A stretch of DNA of 64,000 bases from Oscheius tipulae (GCA_037178975.1 JASJZH010000006.1:2418001-2482000), one strand, 5' to 3'; counted from the first letter of the stretch, positions 36,433 to 48,900 are shown. The notes: generated by a model not told the origin, from the sequence alone. Program-made: numbers and translations.

Positions 36433-36931
36433 ATGAGCGACAGCCCTAAGGTTAGTTCTGCTTATAATCAGTCTACTACTTTCTTTTTAAGCCTGACTCT
36501 CGCCGAGGATCTCTCGGACCAGCTCCTATTGAATTTGGTGCTTACCAAAATGAAGGAAACGTCAAGTTTTACAATTGTGCTCCAGTTAAGCCCAGAAAGG
36601 GGTCTCTTACCCCCGTCGATGATAAAGATCTCAAATTGGGAAAAGACGAGGTGAGTTGTGGTTCTTAGCTTAACTGTCTTTTCTACAGGTCTTTGGAGTT
36701 TTCGACGATGGAAGCAAGATTCACTATTACAACTGCGCTCCCATCAAGGTAAGAGCTGAATCTATCGACACAATCAAAAAATTTCAGCAAAAGAAGGCCA
36801 AGACCTCTCCTCCCGCCGGGCACCTGAAGAAAAAGATGTTTAACCGTATTTTCAAGGGAGAAAGTGGAACCCCTTCCGGCTCTGACCTCTCCCTCTCATC
36901 CGCCGGCTCCGGGTGTTCAACTAAAAACTGA
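36433..36931 (+). CDS. Small basic protein with a duplicated YNCAP motif
   Basis: Four exons with 40-60-nt introns, start 36433, stop 36929-36931, about 125 residues, no signal peptide or membrane segment. Two related segments occur in tandem, VKFYNCAPVKPRKGSL and KIHYYNCAPIKQKK. This indicates an internal duplication of a roughly 30-residue unit. RRGSL and RKGSL are good matches to basophilic kinase sites. The C-terminus is Ser/Gly rich after a Lys-rich segment (HLKKKMFNRIFKGE). An AATAAA follows near 37009. I do not recognise the family; a cytoplasmic or nuclear location is likely. Confidence 0.6.
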
Positions 36932-38699
36932 TCGGCATCGCAACCATGTTGTGTAAATATGTATTCATACCTCTGAAAAACCCCAGTTGTCATTGCCCGA
37001 TCGTGCCAATAAACATAATGTTCACTGTGAAGAATTAATGGCTAGAAATGTGTTACGTATTTTTCCGGAAGCCTCGACTGTCAATCAAAGTTCTCCTGAG
37101 TCAGACTGTAAGCACTTGAGGGCGGGCTCGGTTCCGCCGAGAGTGAGCTGTTTATCTGGGAAGCCAAAGCGCGACCCGATACACAGAGCAAAGAAACTTT
37201 GACAATTAAAATCAAGGGGGAGAATGACGTTTGGAATGCGGAAAAGTTGCAGAACAGTGACTGCTTCCACATCAGTTAAATTTACTACCTCCTTTTTAGC
37301 TTTTCTAACAAGAATACAAACACTCTTCATGTAACCGGTGGACCCGATCTGATGGTTCAAATACAATGACTCGGTATGTTTATTGTCTACAATCTTTTCA
37401 ATCAGAGAAGACGAATTGTTTCACTGTTGAAAATTACCAGTTTTCAACAGGAATTTGTTGCGAGTTATTTTCCACTAGACATCATGTTTTTTTTGAGAAA
37501 GTAATGACTTGACCTTGTTTTCGTCTCGAGGCACTCATTGCTCCGAAAGTGTAAAGAAAACATATCCCCGATGATACTGTTGATTCAGCATAGTTTACAG
37601 TATATTTGTGCACTTTAGTCCCACAGCGATATTGTACAAGGGTTCTAAAAGATCACTCTCGACTTGTGTTTAACATGCTCTCATACGATCCCCATCACAT
37701 GATTCGCGTAAATTGGAAAAGTTGGCTACTTGCACATTGTAATGGTCTTTGTAACGTGCTGCAACAGAGTTGAGCTTTTGAGCAGCCGATACTCGAGTAA
37801 GCACTTGGCGGCAACACAAAGACCTTCTATTATTAGCGTTCTACACAGGATTTCGACTTGGTCTGTCTACAAGTATTTACCACTTGTTAGATCGTGAGCT
37901 CTGAGTCCTCTTAACTATTCGAACTTACTGTAACTCTATACTGGCGATGGTTAGACAAGGCACCAATGCTCAAGTAGGATGTCCTGACCGACGGATCACC
38001 AAAGGTTCATTGTTACAAGATACCTGCATTCTTTTGGTAGAGTGCTGGTTGAATGTATACGGTTCACAAAACATTGTGCTCAAAAATTAGTGAGCAAAAA
38101 CTCGGTGATGCTAAACCTAAACGTGAAAAAATTGATTTCTGGAATATTGTACTGAAAGAATACTAGAGTAACCGGTGATGACCTTTGGCTCTTGTTCAGA
38201 ATAATTTCGTTGTGGTTTACCACTTATCGAGAGCTTGCGAACTGTTTGACAAGCGTCACTTTCATTACTGCCTCGCTGACATTCAATCAAAAAATGTGAC
38301 GTATGAACACTTCAACAATACAAGACTTTAACGCTGCACGTCGATCACGAATCGGTAAGAAAGATCGACAACCTGGGCTGTCCAAATGCTACAGCTGTTT
38401 CTGGAAAGATTTTGTAAAGAACAAGTTGTGGCGAGCGTTTCCCATGCATTCTCCTCTTTTTGCAAGAAAAAAAGTCCATTCCCAGAAATGTTCAGATTAA
38501 TGAGAGTTTAATGACATGTACTTCACCTTTGCTCATTTCTCGGGATGCCTTCAGACGGATTATTTTTTTCTTCGGATTGAACTCAAGGGGTTGTTCTCCA
38601 GGTGAACTTTTTCCTCTATAAATATTCGGTAACAACTTCTATAGGAGATAATCCGCTCTCGCTCATCCGCAAAAATCTAGCAGAGCGCAGCCATCGACC
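36932..38699. other. Intergenic stretch, no supported gene
   Basis: About 1.8 kb of AT-rich sequence between two plus-strand genes. Open frames at 37081-37366 (minus) and 38303-38500 (plus) lack splice partners and domain character. The right end carries the TATA box of the next gene. Confidence 0.4.
38617..38622 (+). promoter_or_regulatory. TATA box of the secreted glycoprotein gene
   Basis: TATAAA in the context CTCTATAAATATT, 78 bases ahead of the start codon at 38700. Confidence 0.5.
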
Positions 38700-39432
38700 A
38701 TGTGGAAACTCGTCGTAGTTTTCCTCCTCATCAACTTTTGTAAGTTTGGCTCACGTTATATAACAGTTCGTTTAGCCGTCGCTGCACCACCGGAAATCTC
38801 TTTAACCGTTCATCGCGTAGTAGACGAAGATCAGAACCTTAATGAGACTCTTGTCGGTGGGTCAAACGTGTTTTCCAATATCTTTCTCGTTTTCAGTCCA
38901 TGCCACTCATGACATGATCATTCTCGAAGCATCTGATGTTCTGGATAACAACGGAACTGAAATCAGCAATGGCACGGATTTTGCCACGATAGAGCGAAAA
39001 TCTGGCTCTGTTCCTCTCACCCGACTTACTCGCGGGGCTGCCAACATCACTACAGACGAGAAAGGAAATGTTGTCGTTCAGCTTCCGACAAAGGGAAATG
39101 CCACTACTGACGTTGTCGTAGGTAGGTATTCATGGGTAGCCATAAGCTGACACTTTAATGTTTAGGTTCCGGAACGCATATTGTCAACCAAATAGTCAGT
39201 GGCGAGCTTGCAGTCGAGTCCAAGGGAGGATGGTAAGCATCTGTCTTCTCTCCTGCTGTCAATCTAACTTGAATAAACTTGTTGAATCTGTCCAGTTTCC
39301 ATTCTCTGCTAGATATTTTAAGGTCGTTTCAGGCTGGCTCATATTGAGTCCTATGTTACGACAGAAGATCGTGGTCGATGGCGAAGGACAGACTTTCTAA
39401 AGAAGATTCTGCTATATAGGCGGAGGAGTTAA
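38700..39432 (+). CDS. Secreted glycoprotein of unknown function
   Basis: Five exons, about 180 residues. The signal peptide is MWKLVVVFLLINF followed by a split codon. The mature part is rich in N-glycosylation sequons (NET, NGT, NIT, NAT) and contains THDMIILEASDVLDNNGTE, GSVPLTRLTRGAANITTD and KGNVVVQLPTKGNATTDVV. The last exon is basic (EDRGRWRRTDFLKKILLYRR). Phases (1, 1, 1, 2) agree at every junction. No known domain is recognised. A TATA box at 38617 and a position just before a convergent minus-strand gene define a compact unit. Confidence 0.55.
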
Positions 39433-39625
39433 TCTGCACTAATCCCTTAGTCAATTGCCAGGAATGAGTTCATCCCAATGCTGAGAAAATGAATCGAATA
39501 CGCTTTATTGCAACTTTTTTTTTTAGATCCGACTAAATGGAATGTGAAAGAGTGAAAGAACTGAAAGAAGGACTATTCGATGACTAGAAAGATAGAAATA
39601 TGGACAGGGGAGAGGAGCACACAAC

Positions 39626-41428
39626 TCAGCTGTGCAAAACGGTCCACAGATGATGGCCGAATGCCAGAATCTTCTTTTTTGCATGCTGGTCGCCAGCACT
39701 TGCAGCGTCGACATCCTTGTTTGTAACCGGGAGAGAGCTTTTACCAACCTCACTTCCGCTTCGAATCGAGAAAATGGCCAAGTTTTCTAGATTCTTGGCA
39801 AAGGCCTCATCAATCTAAATGAAACATTTGAAAAGAGTGGACAAGAATCTATACTTCCGGAAGCTCAATTCTTGGAGTGCCACCTTTCATCTCATCATCC
39901 TCCTCGGCGGTGGCCTCTGTCTTCTCATGAGCATTAGAGCAAGACGGAAGGTACCAGTCGGCCATGTCCGAGTTTTGAATGTTCTCCATCACAGTTTGGA
40001 ACTCATATTTGTGACTAAAACCAAGCGATAAGAGGAAGTATAACATTCCAACTCACGCTGTAGCAGTCACAAAGTCAGAGAAAGATTGTTTTGCGTTTGT
40101 TGGAGTGGTCGATGAGCCCAAAAGCCAACCAGCAGCGTCCGAGTTGAGCGTGTTTAGGAACTCCTTGGTGAATTCGTAAACATGTTCTTGAGGCTGTTCT
40201 TTTTTCTTTTCAGGGCAAAGAACAGGCCAAGCGATGTTGAAGGGGTTGGAAAACTTGGATGGCTGAAACTGGATAATCGTAAAGGAAAAACAAGTCTTAC
40301 CTCTTGGGGGACGCTGGGGATTACGTCAAACGAGGAACAGATAGAATTGCTCTCCGTTTCAGAGTCGGCGCGATCTTCATGTACAAGCTTGAGGAAGTCG
40401 TCTTGGTTCACATCACGACCTGGGACGTAGGCGAGCCACTTTCGGATCTGAATACTCTCATAAGCATACAGTTCCGTTGTCTCTTACATTTTCCAGCTGT
40501 TCGGGAGAAGCGGTCACATTCGATTGTTTTCCAAAACTGTAAACAGACTTGTGGGTCATTCCAGAGTCTTCTTCATAGTCTTCCATCGACATTGGAAGAG
40601 TCTCGCCGGTGAATTTCTGGAATGTCCGGTAGAAAACACTTTATTACAGTTATTTACCTGAGCTTTGTTCTTCTCGAATCGAATGCGCCCAAAATTTTCA
40701 AGCGCTTCTCGGAAAGCAAATAGATCTCTGTCGAAGTAGAGTTTGCCACAGTCTTTAGGGAGTATGTCGATGTGAGCGAGACCGCTCAGATGATCCATCG
40801 TGTTTTGGCAGACGTCTCTCTTGGCAGAATCACACTGTCCTAAAAATAAACTGTCTATCCGAAACAGATTTTCGAAAGGGTCATTGTCTGTGTGGCACAG
40901 TCCCCGATAAGACCTGTGTCTTTTTTCAGGTGTCCATCATATGCTTTATCACGCCGCTACGTGCTCCTAGCAATATTCTTGCGGCCTGATACGTCAAAAG
41001 CGGTTTCATCGGCCATTGACAAGAGATCAGTCCAATGTACTGAAGTGATAAGGGCCTGGGCTTAAAAATAAGTCAACACAAATCAACAAAATTTCGATAT
41101 TTTCTAGCCAAAAGTCACGTACTGATCAGTTTGTGCAGCTCCTTTTGCTGATTGTCGATCTTCGTCTCCCTAGTGTTGACCTCAACCTCAAGATGACGCA
41201 GAAGTTCCGTCTCGCGAGCCCGAAGAAGAGACATTTGCTGAGAAAAGGTCTCAGTTATCTCCTTTCTCACCTGGAAAAAGGCTTGTCAGCTGAGCGAGCA
41301 CAAAAAGAACTTACCGCATGCATGTTGGAGCGTAGACTTTCCCGATACGCAGCCAGACACTCTGCGGAATTGTCCAGCATGGTCTTCCGCTGGGCAAGGG
41401 CATGAGCGGAACTTCTATCCGAGCTCAT
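39626..41428 (-). CDS. NCOA4/ARA70-like protein (possible ferritinophagy receptor relative)
   Basis: A minus-strand gene, start 41428 immediately after ACATTTCAG, stop 39628-39626, about 430 residues. The N-terminal 90 residues are a long coiled coil (RKEITETFSQQMSLLRARET, then NQQKELHKLI). The following part, LSGLAHIDILPKDCGKLYF with DRDLFAFREALENFGRIRF, follows the spacing of the ARA70 domain of vertebrate NCOA4 (F-acidic-x-D, L/F-R-x-x-L/I, then FG). Downstream are dispersed short W motifs in acidic Ser/Thr-rich sequence: IRKWLAYVP, AAGWLLGSS and DMADWYLPS. These mirror the repeated EWLLGS and DW(L/Y)(V/L)P elements of NCOA4. In vertebrates NCOA4 binds ferritin and delivers it to autophagosomes. 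Function here is inference from architecture. A candidate exon at about 40957-41047 does not keep the frame; skipping it does (phase 1 to phase 1). A TRIM-like coiled-coil protein is the main alternative. Confidence 0.6.
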
Positions 41429-42617
41429 CTGAAATGTCTTTGTTGAGAGAATAGTAAGAGAAGCAAAAACTGCACAAGAGAATCGAACAACCGCACTAGC
41501 ACTAAGTCAAGAAATAACGAGTGTGAGTGGGGAATTTTTGAAAGAAATAGCCAACAGCACTGCAGACGTTTCTTGTCCAAAAAGGAAGTCCATATCAGTG
41601 GTGAAGGGGGCCTTATCTGGACTCGAGGACAAATGAACTGGAAGGAGGCCCCGAGCAAACAAAAACGTAACGAAACAAACGAAATCCTTTGAAATGAAAA
41701 ATCTAATTGGCTTTTCTTTCGAAAGAAGCTGTGAACAGCAGCCATTTCCCCCATATATCAAGGATAAATCGACGTTAATTGAAGTCTTGGGCAGATAGTC
41801 TTGGGCTCGGCGGAAAAATGAACTCTGCCGATAGTGCAAATAAAAATCGCGGTTAGAAGAAGATTTGGAGATTTATAAGTCGCGAAAGATGATTGGCCAG
41901 CTGAGTTAGCCTGATGCGGCTAGTTATTCAGGTAAGCTGAGAAGCGAGGCGGGCGCAAGGCGGCGAGAGTTATGCAGAAAAGATCGACCTTGGTAATAGC
42001 CGCATTATCCACAGATATTGCTCAGCGAATCTTAAAACATTGTGTAGTGAGTTTAGATGTGAAGAAATTCTAAAGAGGAAAAATACTTCACTCTGTTCAA
42101 TCAAGCTTAGAAAAGCACCAGGGAAAACATACTTGTTATGCCCGTCTTGATGAAAAATAGTCGAGGCCCCTCTAAGAAAGTTCAGATTGTCTTATTTTGT
42201 TTGGTATAGTTCCTATACAGTTTGTATCTTTGCTTCGAGGCTACTTTATATCAATGCTTCCAGCACAATTATCCATTTTTCGACCTTTAAAAAGTGACAC
42301 AGAGAGGAAATACATCGCTTTTTCTTTGTGAGAGACCTCGAAACAGCGGGTGAAAGAAAAAGTAGACATTTTGATGAAACAAAGGACGAACACACATGTA
42401 AAGAGAAGAAAATATTTTATTCATTCGATAAAAACAAAGACCCTGTACAGGACCGGAAGAGTGACCACAAATGGGGATAGATGAACTTGTAGATAAGGTG
42501 GCTCGGTAAAACGGAGCAATGATAATATTATACCTAGTTAAGGAGTGAAGTGGAAGGGAAATCGTTTTAATGTCTTCTCGGAAGCTTCTTGAAACAGATG
42601 GGAAATTTTGGTCCATC
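41429..42617. other. Intergenic stretch between two minus-strand genes
   Basis: About 1.2 kb. It holds the 3' end of the aminopeptidase gene (minus-strand AATAAA near 42418) and presumably the promoter of the coiled-coil gene. Minus-strand frames at 41425-41839 and 42287-42616 show no domain or splice support. Confidence 0.4.
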
Positions 42618-44927
42618 TTAGTGAAGGATCAGACTGGAACAACATTGCTGTTAGAAGTAAAAGTACTCTTTTCTTACCCAGCAACAAGCGTCACCAGCGG
42701 GTTGGGGAACGACGTGTCTGGATGGTCTCCCTCGCATCCTCCCATGTCGACGTGGGTGAACTTGAGCGGATGCTCACTGTCCGTTCCGTGCTGGTCGATA
42801 CCACTAGCCTGAAAAGAACAAAGTAAAAAGGAAATTTCTAGTTTTTACCATGATGAGGAAGGCGGCAGGAGTTTGATGTCCTCGGAGAGTCTGGACCGAG
42901 GGCTTCGTATTTCCCTGTCGGATATCAGCCTGAGGACATTCCGCAAGATGGAAAGTATAGTCTTCCGGATGCAGACGGCTGATCTCAATGGGCTGTCCAT
43001 ACTCGTCTCCGAAGGCCTGAAGAGCGCGTGAGAGACCATCTTTCTTGGCCGGACCTGAAATGAATGTTAACTGCATGCGATAAAAAATTAACCATTGTCC
43101 ATCATAGTAGCGTAATATCCATAAGAGAGGATCTCGTGTCCAGTCAAAGTAGCCAGGGTCATAAGATGCGGATTTTTCTCGTGTTTGGCCTCATCTTTAG
43201 CTTTGGTCAGGGGGTCCAACATGGTGATACGGCCCTCGGCATCGGTGTTATAGATGTGAATTCGCTTGCCGCTTCTGGACTTGATAACTTCATCACAAGT
43301 GTAAGCTCTAGCTCCGATGGAATTTCGAACCATGCACATGTATCCCACAACCTGAAACAGCGTTTAAAAACCAAAACAAAAAAAAACTACCTTGATATTC
43401 TTGGGCTTGAAGTGCTCGAGGGCCTTGAAGAATCCAGCGACGACAGCACTGCCATATTTGTCACGACACATCCCGAACATATGACCACTGATCTTTAAGT
43501 CGCATCCACCAGTATCCAGGGTGACTCCCTTTCCGACCAAAAAGAAAGTCTTCTCTATGGGTCCTTCTCCAGTGTATTCCAGACGAATGAGACGAGCCTG
43601 GTGTTCTGGGACGGTATTAGCACAGCGATTGACCGCATGCATGAGAGGATACTCTCTCAGGATCACGTCCTGATCGTCTTCGATCTCTAACTTGATATTT
43701 GAGGAGTTTCCAAATGATTCCTGAGCATACAATATTAATTTTTTTGAGAAAGATTTTTACTCTGATATAATCTGCGACGCGAGGAGGAGCCATTCGCTCA
43801 GGTCCCTGCTCTCCAATGTCTCTGCACACAGTGAAAGCCTGCTCGAAGTAGTGAACTTTGTCTACGAGATCCTTATCTAAAACCTAAACACGAATATTTT
43901 GAAAGAAGATTAAAATTAGCATACCGGGAAGAGACCGATGAAGCTATCAGTGTTTTCGGGCTCCTCTTCGCGAACATTGAGAGGAGAATAGAAGGGTCCA
44001 AGAGCGCCGAGAGCGGATACAAGCTCAGCTTGAGGGAATCGAGGATTCGGAGTAGTGACGAAGATCGGTCTGCGCATACCAACAGAACGGGCCCTGGAAA
44101 ACGTTTTGTAGTTTGGTGTCATTATGTGTTTTGTGCTCAACTTCTAACTATACTATTATTGTCCCCTTTGCTTCCAGCTGCCACCAGAGCCTTATCTCGT
44201 GTTAAGACGGCCTTGGTGACGCAGAGATTCTAAGAATTTTCAGCTCCAATGCGCACTTCAATAGTAGCATGCTGATAAGGCGAAATGTCCCTGCCAAACA
44301 CAGGCCTTTATCATCAATGTGCTTAAATAAAGCTGCCTAATTCCAGGAACAAAGAAAAGAATGCCAAGCGCTTACAGTTTAATTCCGTTTTTGGCAGCAG
44401 TCTGGAAGCGGCGAACGTCATCGAAGTCGCGGGTGACCGGTCCTGAAAACGGTTATATTTCCCAGTTTAACAAAGCTGATTTACCAGTTCCGGAGACGAT
44501 CAGTCGACCAGTGGGAGCCACATTAGTGGGAACACGGAGCAGATTGGCTGTCGATGTAGCGTTCTGATGAGCCTGAAAATGTGGGAAATGTTTTAGCTGC
44601 CATCCTGCAGTAGTCTCTTGAATTTTGGTCATAAAAACGGTTCATTTGAGTGAGTAATGCGGCTGTCTGCTGCGTATTTTTGACTTTTGGTATCAATTCG
44701 TAGAGCGGTATGGTCAAATTTGGAAAAGTATATTTTCACAGATAATTAAATTACTCTGGAACGCCTGAGAAAAGTGAATCAACCTTCAGGAAGTCCTTGA
44801 CTTCGTCACCAAGAGGGCCGAGGCTTGCAAACTCTTCCACATTTCGACTGAAACAGGAAACAAGCACGAGTCCGTCGAAAGTAGTATCTACAACAGAGGC
44901 CACACTTCTGATGAATGGTCGGGCCAT
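42618..44927 (-). CDS. lap-1: M17-family leucyl aminopeptidase
   Basis: A minus-strand gene of about nine exons, start 44927, stop 42620-42618, roughly 500 residues. M17 enzymes are hexameric, two-metal cytosolic exopeptidases that release N-terminal residues. The catalytic core is clear: VGKGVTLDTGGCDLK (metal-binding Lys and Asp), then GMCRDKYGSAVVAGFFKALE. This is followed by the strictly conserved NTDAEGR (43229-43249) that supplies metal ligands and the catalytic Arg, then ATLTGHEILSYGYYATMMDN and the C-terminal PAAFLIMASGIDQHG. The CRDKYG form is the variant of animal aminopeptidases related to C. elegans LAP-1, as I remember it. The N-terminal region (FDGLVLVSCFSRNVEEFAS) corresponds to the regulatory domain. 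The start codon lies one base after TTGTTCAG, fitting trans-splicing. AATAAA for the minus strand is near 42418. Confidence 0.9.
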
Positions 44928-45409
44928 CCTGAACAAACTCGTAAAACTGAAGGGAAAAAAGGATGAGAAAAGAGATCATTTCAAAGATATAGGGAAGAAA
45001 ACAAGCCATGATGAATGTACTGACCTTCCTCCTGGAGTCGGCAAGGTTGATAACTCTTATCGTCAGACGGAGTTTATCACAACGAACAGAGCTCAAGCTA
45101 ATCGCTTAGCCACACATATGACTGTAGGTAATACGGGGATTTCAGTATGGTTTTAAAAAGAATTAGAAAAGTAGAGGAGCGTAAATCTAAATCTTTTCCA
45201 AGACTTGAGGTATCGTAGTGATTTCACAGCAGAGCGCAATTACATACAGACCTATATTTTTCAGCTATATCGAGTTCAATATCTACTGAATAACAATTTC
45301 CTCGTCAAATGTGGACATTTCACAATTAAGAAAGATTTTATTGAAAAACAAGAAAGTTTCTATGAGCGATAGCTTTTTTGAAAAACTGATAAATTGTCAA
45401 ATCTAAGGG

Positions 45410-45871
45410 CTAGTTAAACAAGCAGAAATCGCAGAAGTACATGGGTGGGTAAGAGCCGTTAAAATTGGAGTTTGGTCTTGTGCCCAGTCTGAGATGCGGA
45501 CAAGATTAAGTCAGCAACCACGTGACCTTTTCTTCTACCGTTTTCGAGAAGTAAAAGGAATAAAACTGATATGAGGAGAACATAAACCAATGATTCATAA
45601 AGTCGTTGGAAAGCGACAAGGATACATATGAAGCCAATAGCTTCCCAAAAGCAGCCTTTGGATGGAAAACAGGAAAAGCGTGATAAAATTATTGTGCGAG
45701 CCAGCACTGACACCTGGGAGCACAGGCCAGCTGATAATCCAGTTTTGGGGGAAGGGCGTCAGGATCACGATAAAAAATGACGAAATTAGAAGCAGCTGAA
45801 GGGGTGATCTCTTTCGGGAACTGTCTCGACCAATACGAGCGGGAGCGCGAAGGAAACACAGTGGCAGCCAT
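45410..45871 (-). CDS. Possible two-exon small protein gene
   Basis: A tentative model: start at 45871, first exon ending CAPR at a GTGTCAG donor, an intron of about 235 nt ending GCATCTCAG, and a short second exon (LGTRPNSNFNGSYPP, then MYFCDFCLFN) with stop at 45412-45410. This gives about 82 residues. The joined frame is open and ends in a CxxC, and the exon has coding-like composition (KEITPSAASNFVIFYRDPD). There is no signal peptide and no recognised family. It sits between two minus-strand genes. Chance is a real alternative. Confidence 0.3.
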
Positions 45872-45992
45872 CGACCGAACTGTCAATAAATCAAACAACT
45901 GTCGTTCACGGCTGTTCACAGATTAAAGATATGAAAACTTAATGATCAAATTTTATTATTAAATATGTCAATGAACAAGTATAGAGAAAATA

Positions 45993-48900
45993 TTATGAGG
46001 AGCATTCTTTCGGTCCAACTATCCGAATGTTATCAACGGCTAACCATTTGAACTTCCTCCACTGAATCGCTTTCAAGTAAACCTAAATATGCTTTAAATA
46101 TCACCACATTTTGTTCACCTTTGTAGTGTTTTGAGGAATAGGAAACCTCATGTCTTGAATCCAGTCGGTCTCCTTCTTAAAGGCAGGCACATCCAAGGGG
46201 CAGTGATTCGGACTGTTCAGACACACCTAAAACTCTTTCCACGTTGATTTTGGATTACCACGGAAGTTTTCTAATCCGCCTACAGATACTGGACCGCATA
46301 CACACTTTTCTTGCAAATTTCGTTGAAAGACGTACGACTTATGACGATTGTGTCTCTGGTAAGCGGCTTATCATCAAATTGGTTCTATGGGTTTGATTTA
46401 CGAGGGTTGCAATTCCAGAAGGTGCAACCATACTGGGAACATTGGTTTGTTTAGTTCAACGGTATCAAGTCTCCAAACAGATGCTCTGACGTCAATTCGG
46501 GAATCTGAGCATTCCTGAGGTCTACTGATAATCTCTTCCGGTTAGGTTTGGATTGTAGGTGTTTTCGAAAACTGGCAGGAACAGCATGTGACTTAGCTAC
46601 AATTTGTTCAGGAAGCACAAGACTTTCAGATAAGCAAAAAATAGTTTTCTCGCTTTGTATCCTACATTTTCCAAACTCTCAAAAAGTCATAATCCTATTA
46701 GCTTCCCACGCGCAGATGCCATGTGCTTAAAGAGCAAAGTAGATGTCGTCACGCCAGATATAGGTGTGTGCTTCCTGACGTTTCCCGTCAAAGGTGTCCG
46801 TACCTTTCTATGATAAGTATTTGATAAGAAAAAACTATAGCAGATAATGTCTGCATAGCCACCCACATGGAGACCAGGGGATTTGTGCTATACCTGTAAA
46901 GTGATGTCTTTTGATCTTCTGTAGATGTCAAAAAGAAGTTCGGCATCCTCGTTAAGTTGAAGGAACGGTGACTCCAAGATATACGTCAAAATGGAGTTGT
47001 CATCGTCATCGGTTCCTACAAATAGATAGCCTAAAAAGAATTTTGACCTGCTAGGCGAAATACAAACCATCTTTGGATGGGTCTTCTTCTCCCGCCTTCT
47101 CTCGAATTCCAGTGTGAGGATTGCCAACTCTTCCATTGGTCCAATTCCAATCATGTGATCTGAAAAACATGTCTGATTTCAAACGGATGGAGCTCTCACG
47201 TGTTGGTCTCGTTGTGCCAGTTCTTGTATCCACAGAAATCGCGTTTGAAGTCACAAGCCATTTGTGCACAAGGATCGAGTTTGTTGATAGTCAACGGAGA
47301 CTGTCTGATCTCCAGATCAAAGGGACTCATGGCAGGCGGTCCTAAAAGCTTTGACACCACTATAATATCTTGTTACCATCTTTCATTGGTACAAAACCGT
47401 TGTCTTCCATGCCTTCCCTGTTGATAGGAGCCGGAGGAAGAGGCTCATTTTCATGCTCTTCTGGCCTAGTCGGTACTGAAGCAGAGTTGTCGTCCTCGGA
47501 TTCGCCTTCTTCGAAAAACGACTCGACAATGTCGGGCGACGGGGTGGCCTCAATGCCAGCAGCCGGTTCCTGGAACACGGATTGATAAAGACAGCTGTGT
47601 GGGGCCGCAATCAGCCGTCGATAGCTCAGTTGGTAGAGCGGAGGACTGTAGATAGAGCAGGTATCCTTAGGTCACTGGTTCGAATCCGGTTCGACGGAGT
47701 CATTTTTGCCTTTTTTGGTCAATTTTTTTTAGCCGAGGGTATTATGTAGAAAGTAACTCACATCTCTCACTTTGCTGTCGCAAAGTTCAGCCTTGTAGTC
47801 CAGGTTATCAATGGCGAGAAGTGTAGGTGTTTGGACATTAGTGATGACAATCTCAACATCGAAAACGGAGACATTTGGATGAATCACTTGGATAGTAACA
47901 AAAGATTGTTGCCCATGGAAGATTTCCTGAATTTCTAAATTTAAAAAAAATATAGAAAAATTGCAAGCAAATATGAAAAAGTTGTGCTCTGCCAGAATTT
48001 TTTTTTCAGCGGAAGCAGGAGGGTGTCAATTGACACGAGGCGCTTGCTTCGTGGACGGGTCCCCGTGCCGTCGATAGCTCAGTTGGTAGAGCGGAGGACT
48101 GTAGATAGCGCAGATATCCTTAGGTCACTGGTTCGAATCCGGTTCGACGGATTGTCTTTTTGCATTTTTTTCTTTATGTTTTTCAATGCTTTTTATAACC
48201 TACCTTTGTGCATGATCGTGCTTTGAAGTCCTGTGTGCAGACTTTCAGCTCAGCACCAGAATTTCCCGCCACCCAGAAGCTAGAATGTCGTTTTAAATTA
48301 AAACATAAATAAATTTACTCAAAGCTCAAAATACCAGTGCCATTCTGACAAGTGATAGGCGTGGAGATGACAAATTCTTCGTTCGGAGCTCCCTAAAAAC
48401 AAGTTAAGAAATGTATTGATCTCACATTTCGTTCAACCAAAGCAATGAAATCGCCCTGAGGTTGATTGCTTTCCAGGCGGTTCGAGAGCCTAGCCAAGGT
48501 CCGATAGTGAGCTTGAGTAGGTAGATGTACCGTTTGGAAAGCGGGTGAAGTTGGTTGGAATCTGAAGACAATAGATCTAGTTGAAGGAACGCCCAACCTG
48601 CAGTTGGTTCCCTGCTCATAACTGCAAGATAAAGCATGCTCATCCATCTTAGGAGCAGTCACAACTTGAAGACACGAGAAGATGTGATTCAGACTTGTTG
48701 GATTCTGTGGACAGCCATGAGAAACTGCCTCATTGTCATCAATAGCCACATTTAGCAAACCGTTTTCCCGTGGGCTATGCTGAAAAATGTGTTAGGGGTT
48801 GACTCTAAAGTTTTACCGATCCAGAATTTGCTGAAAAAGCTGGAGGGGGTGGGATGTAACCAGGATATGGCGTGAATGTCGGCTTAGGGACTGAGTCACC

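Noticed and set aside
40957-41047. Extra exon in the NCOA4-like gene (TQALITSVHWTDLL...)
   Set aside because: Downstream donor phases do not fit the next exon, while skipping it keeps phase 1; kept only as a possible alternative exon.
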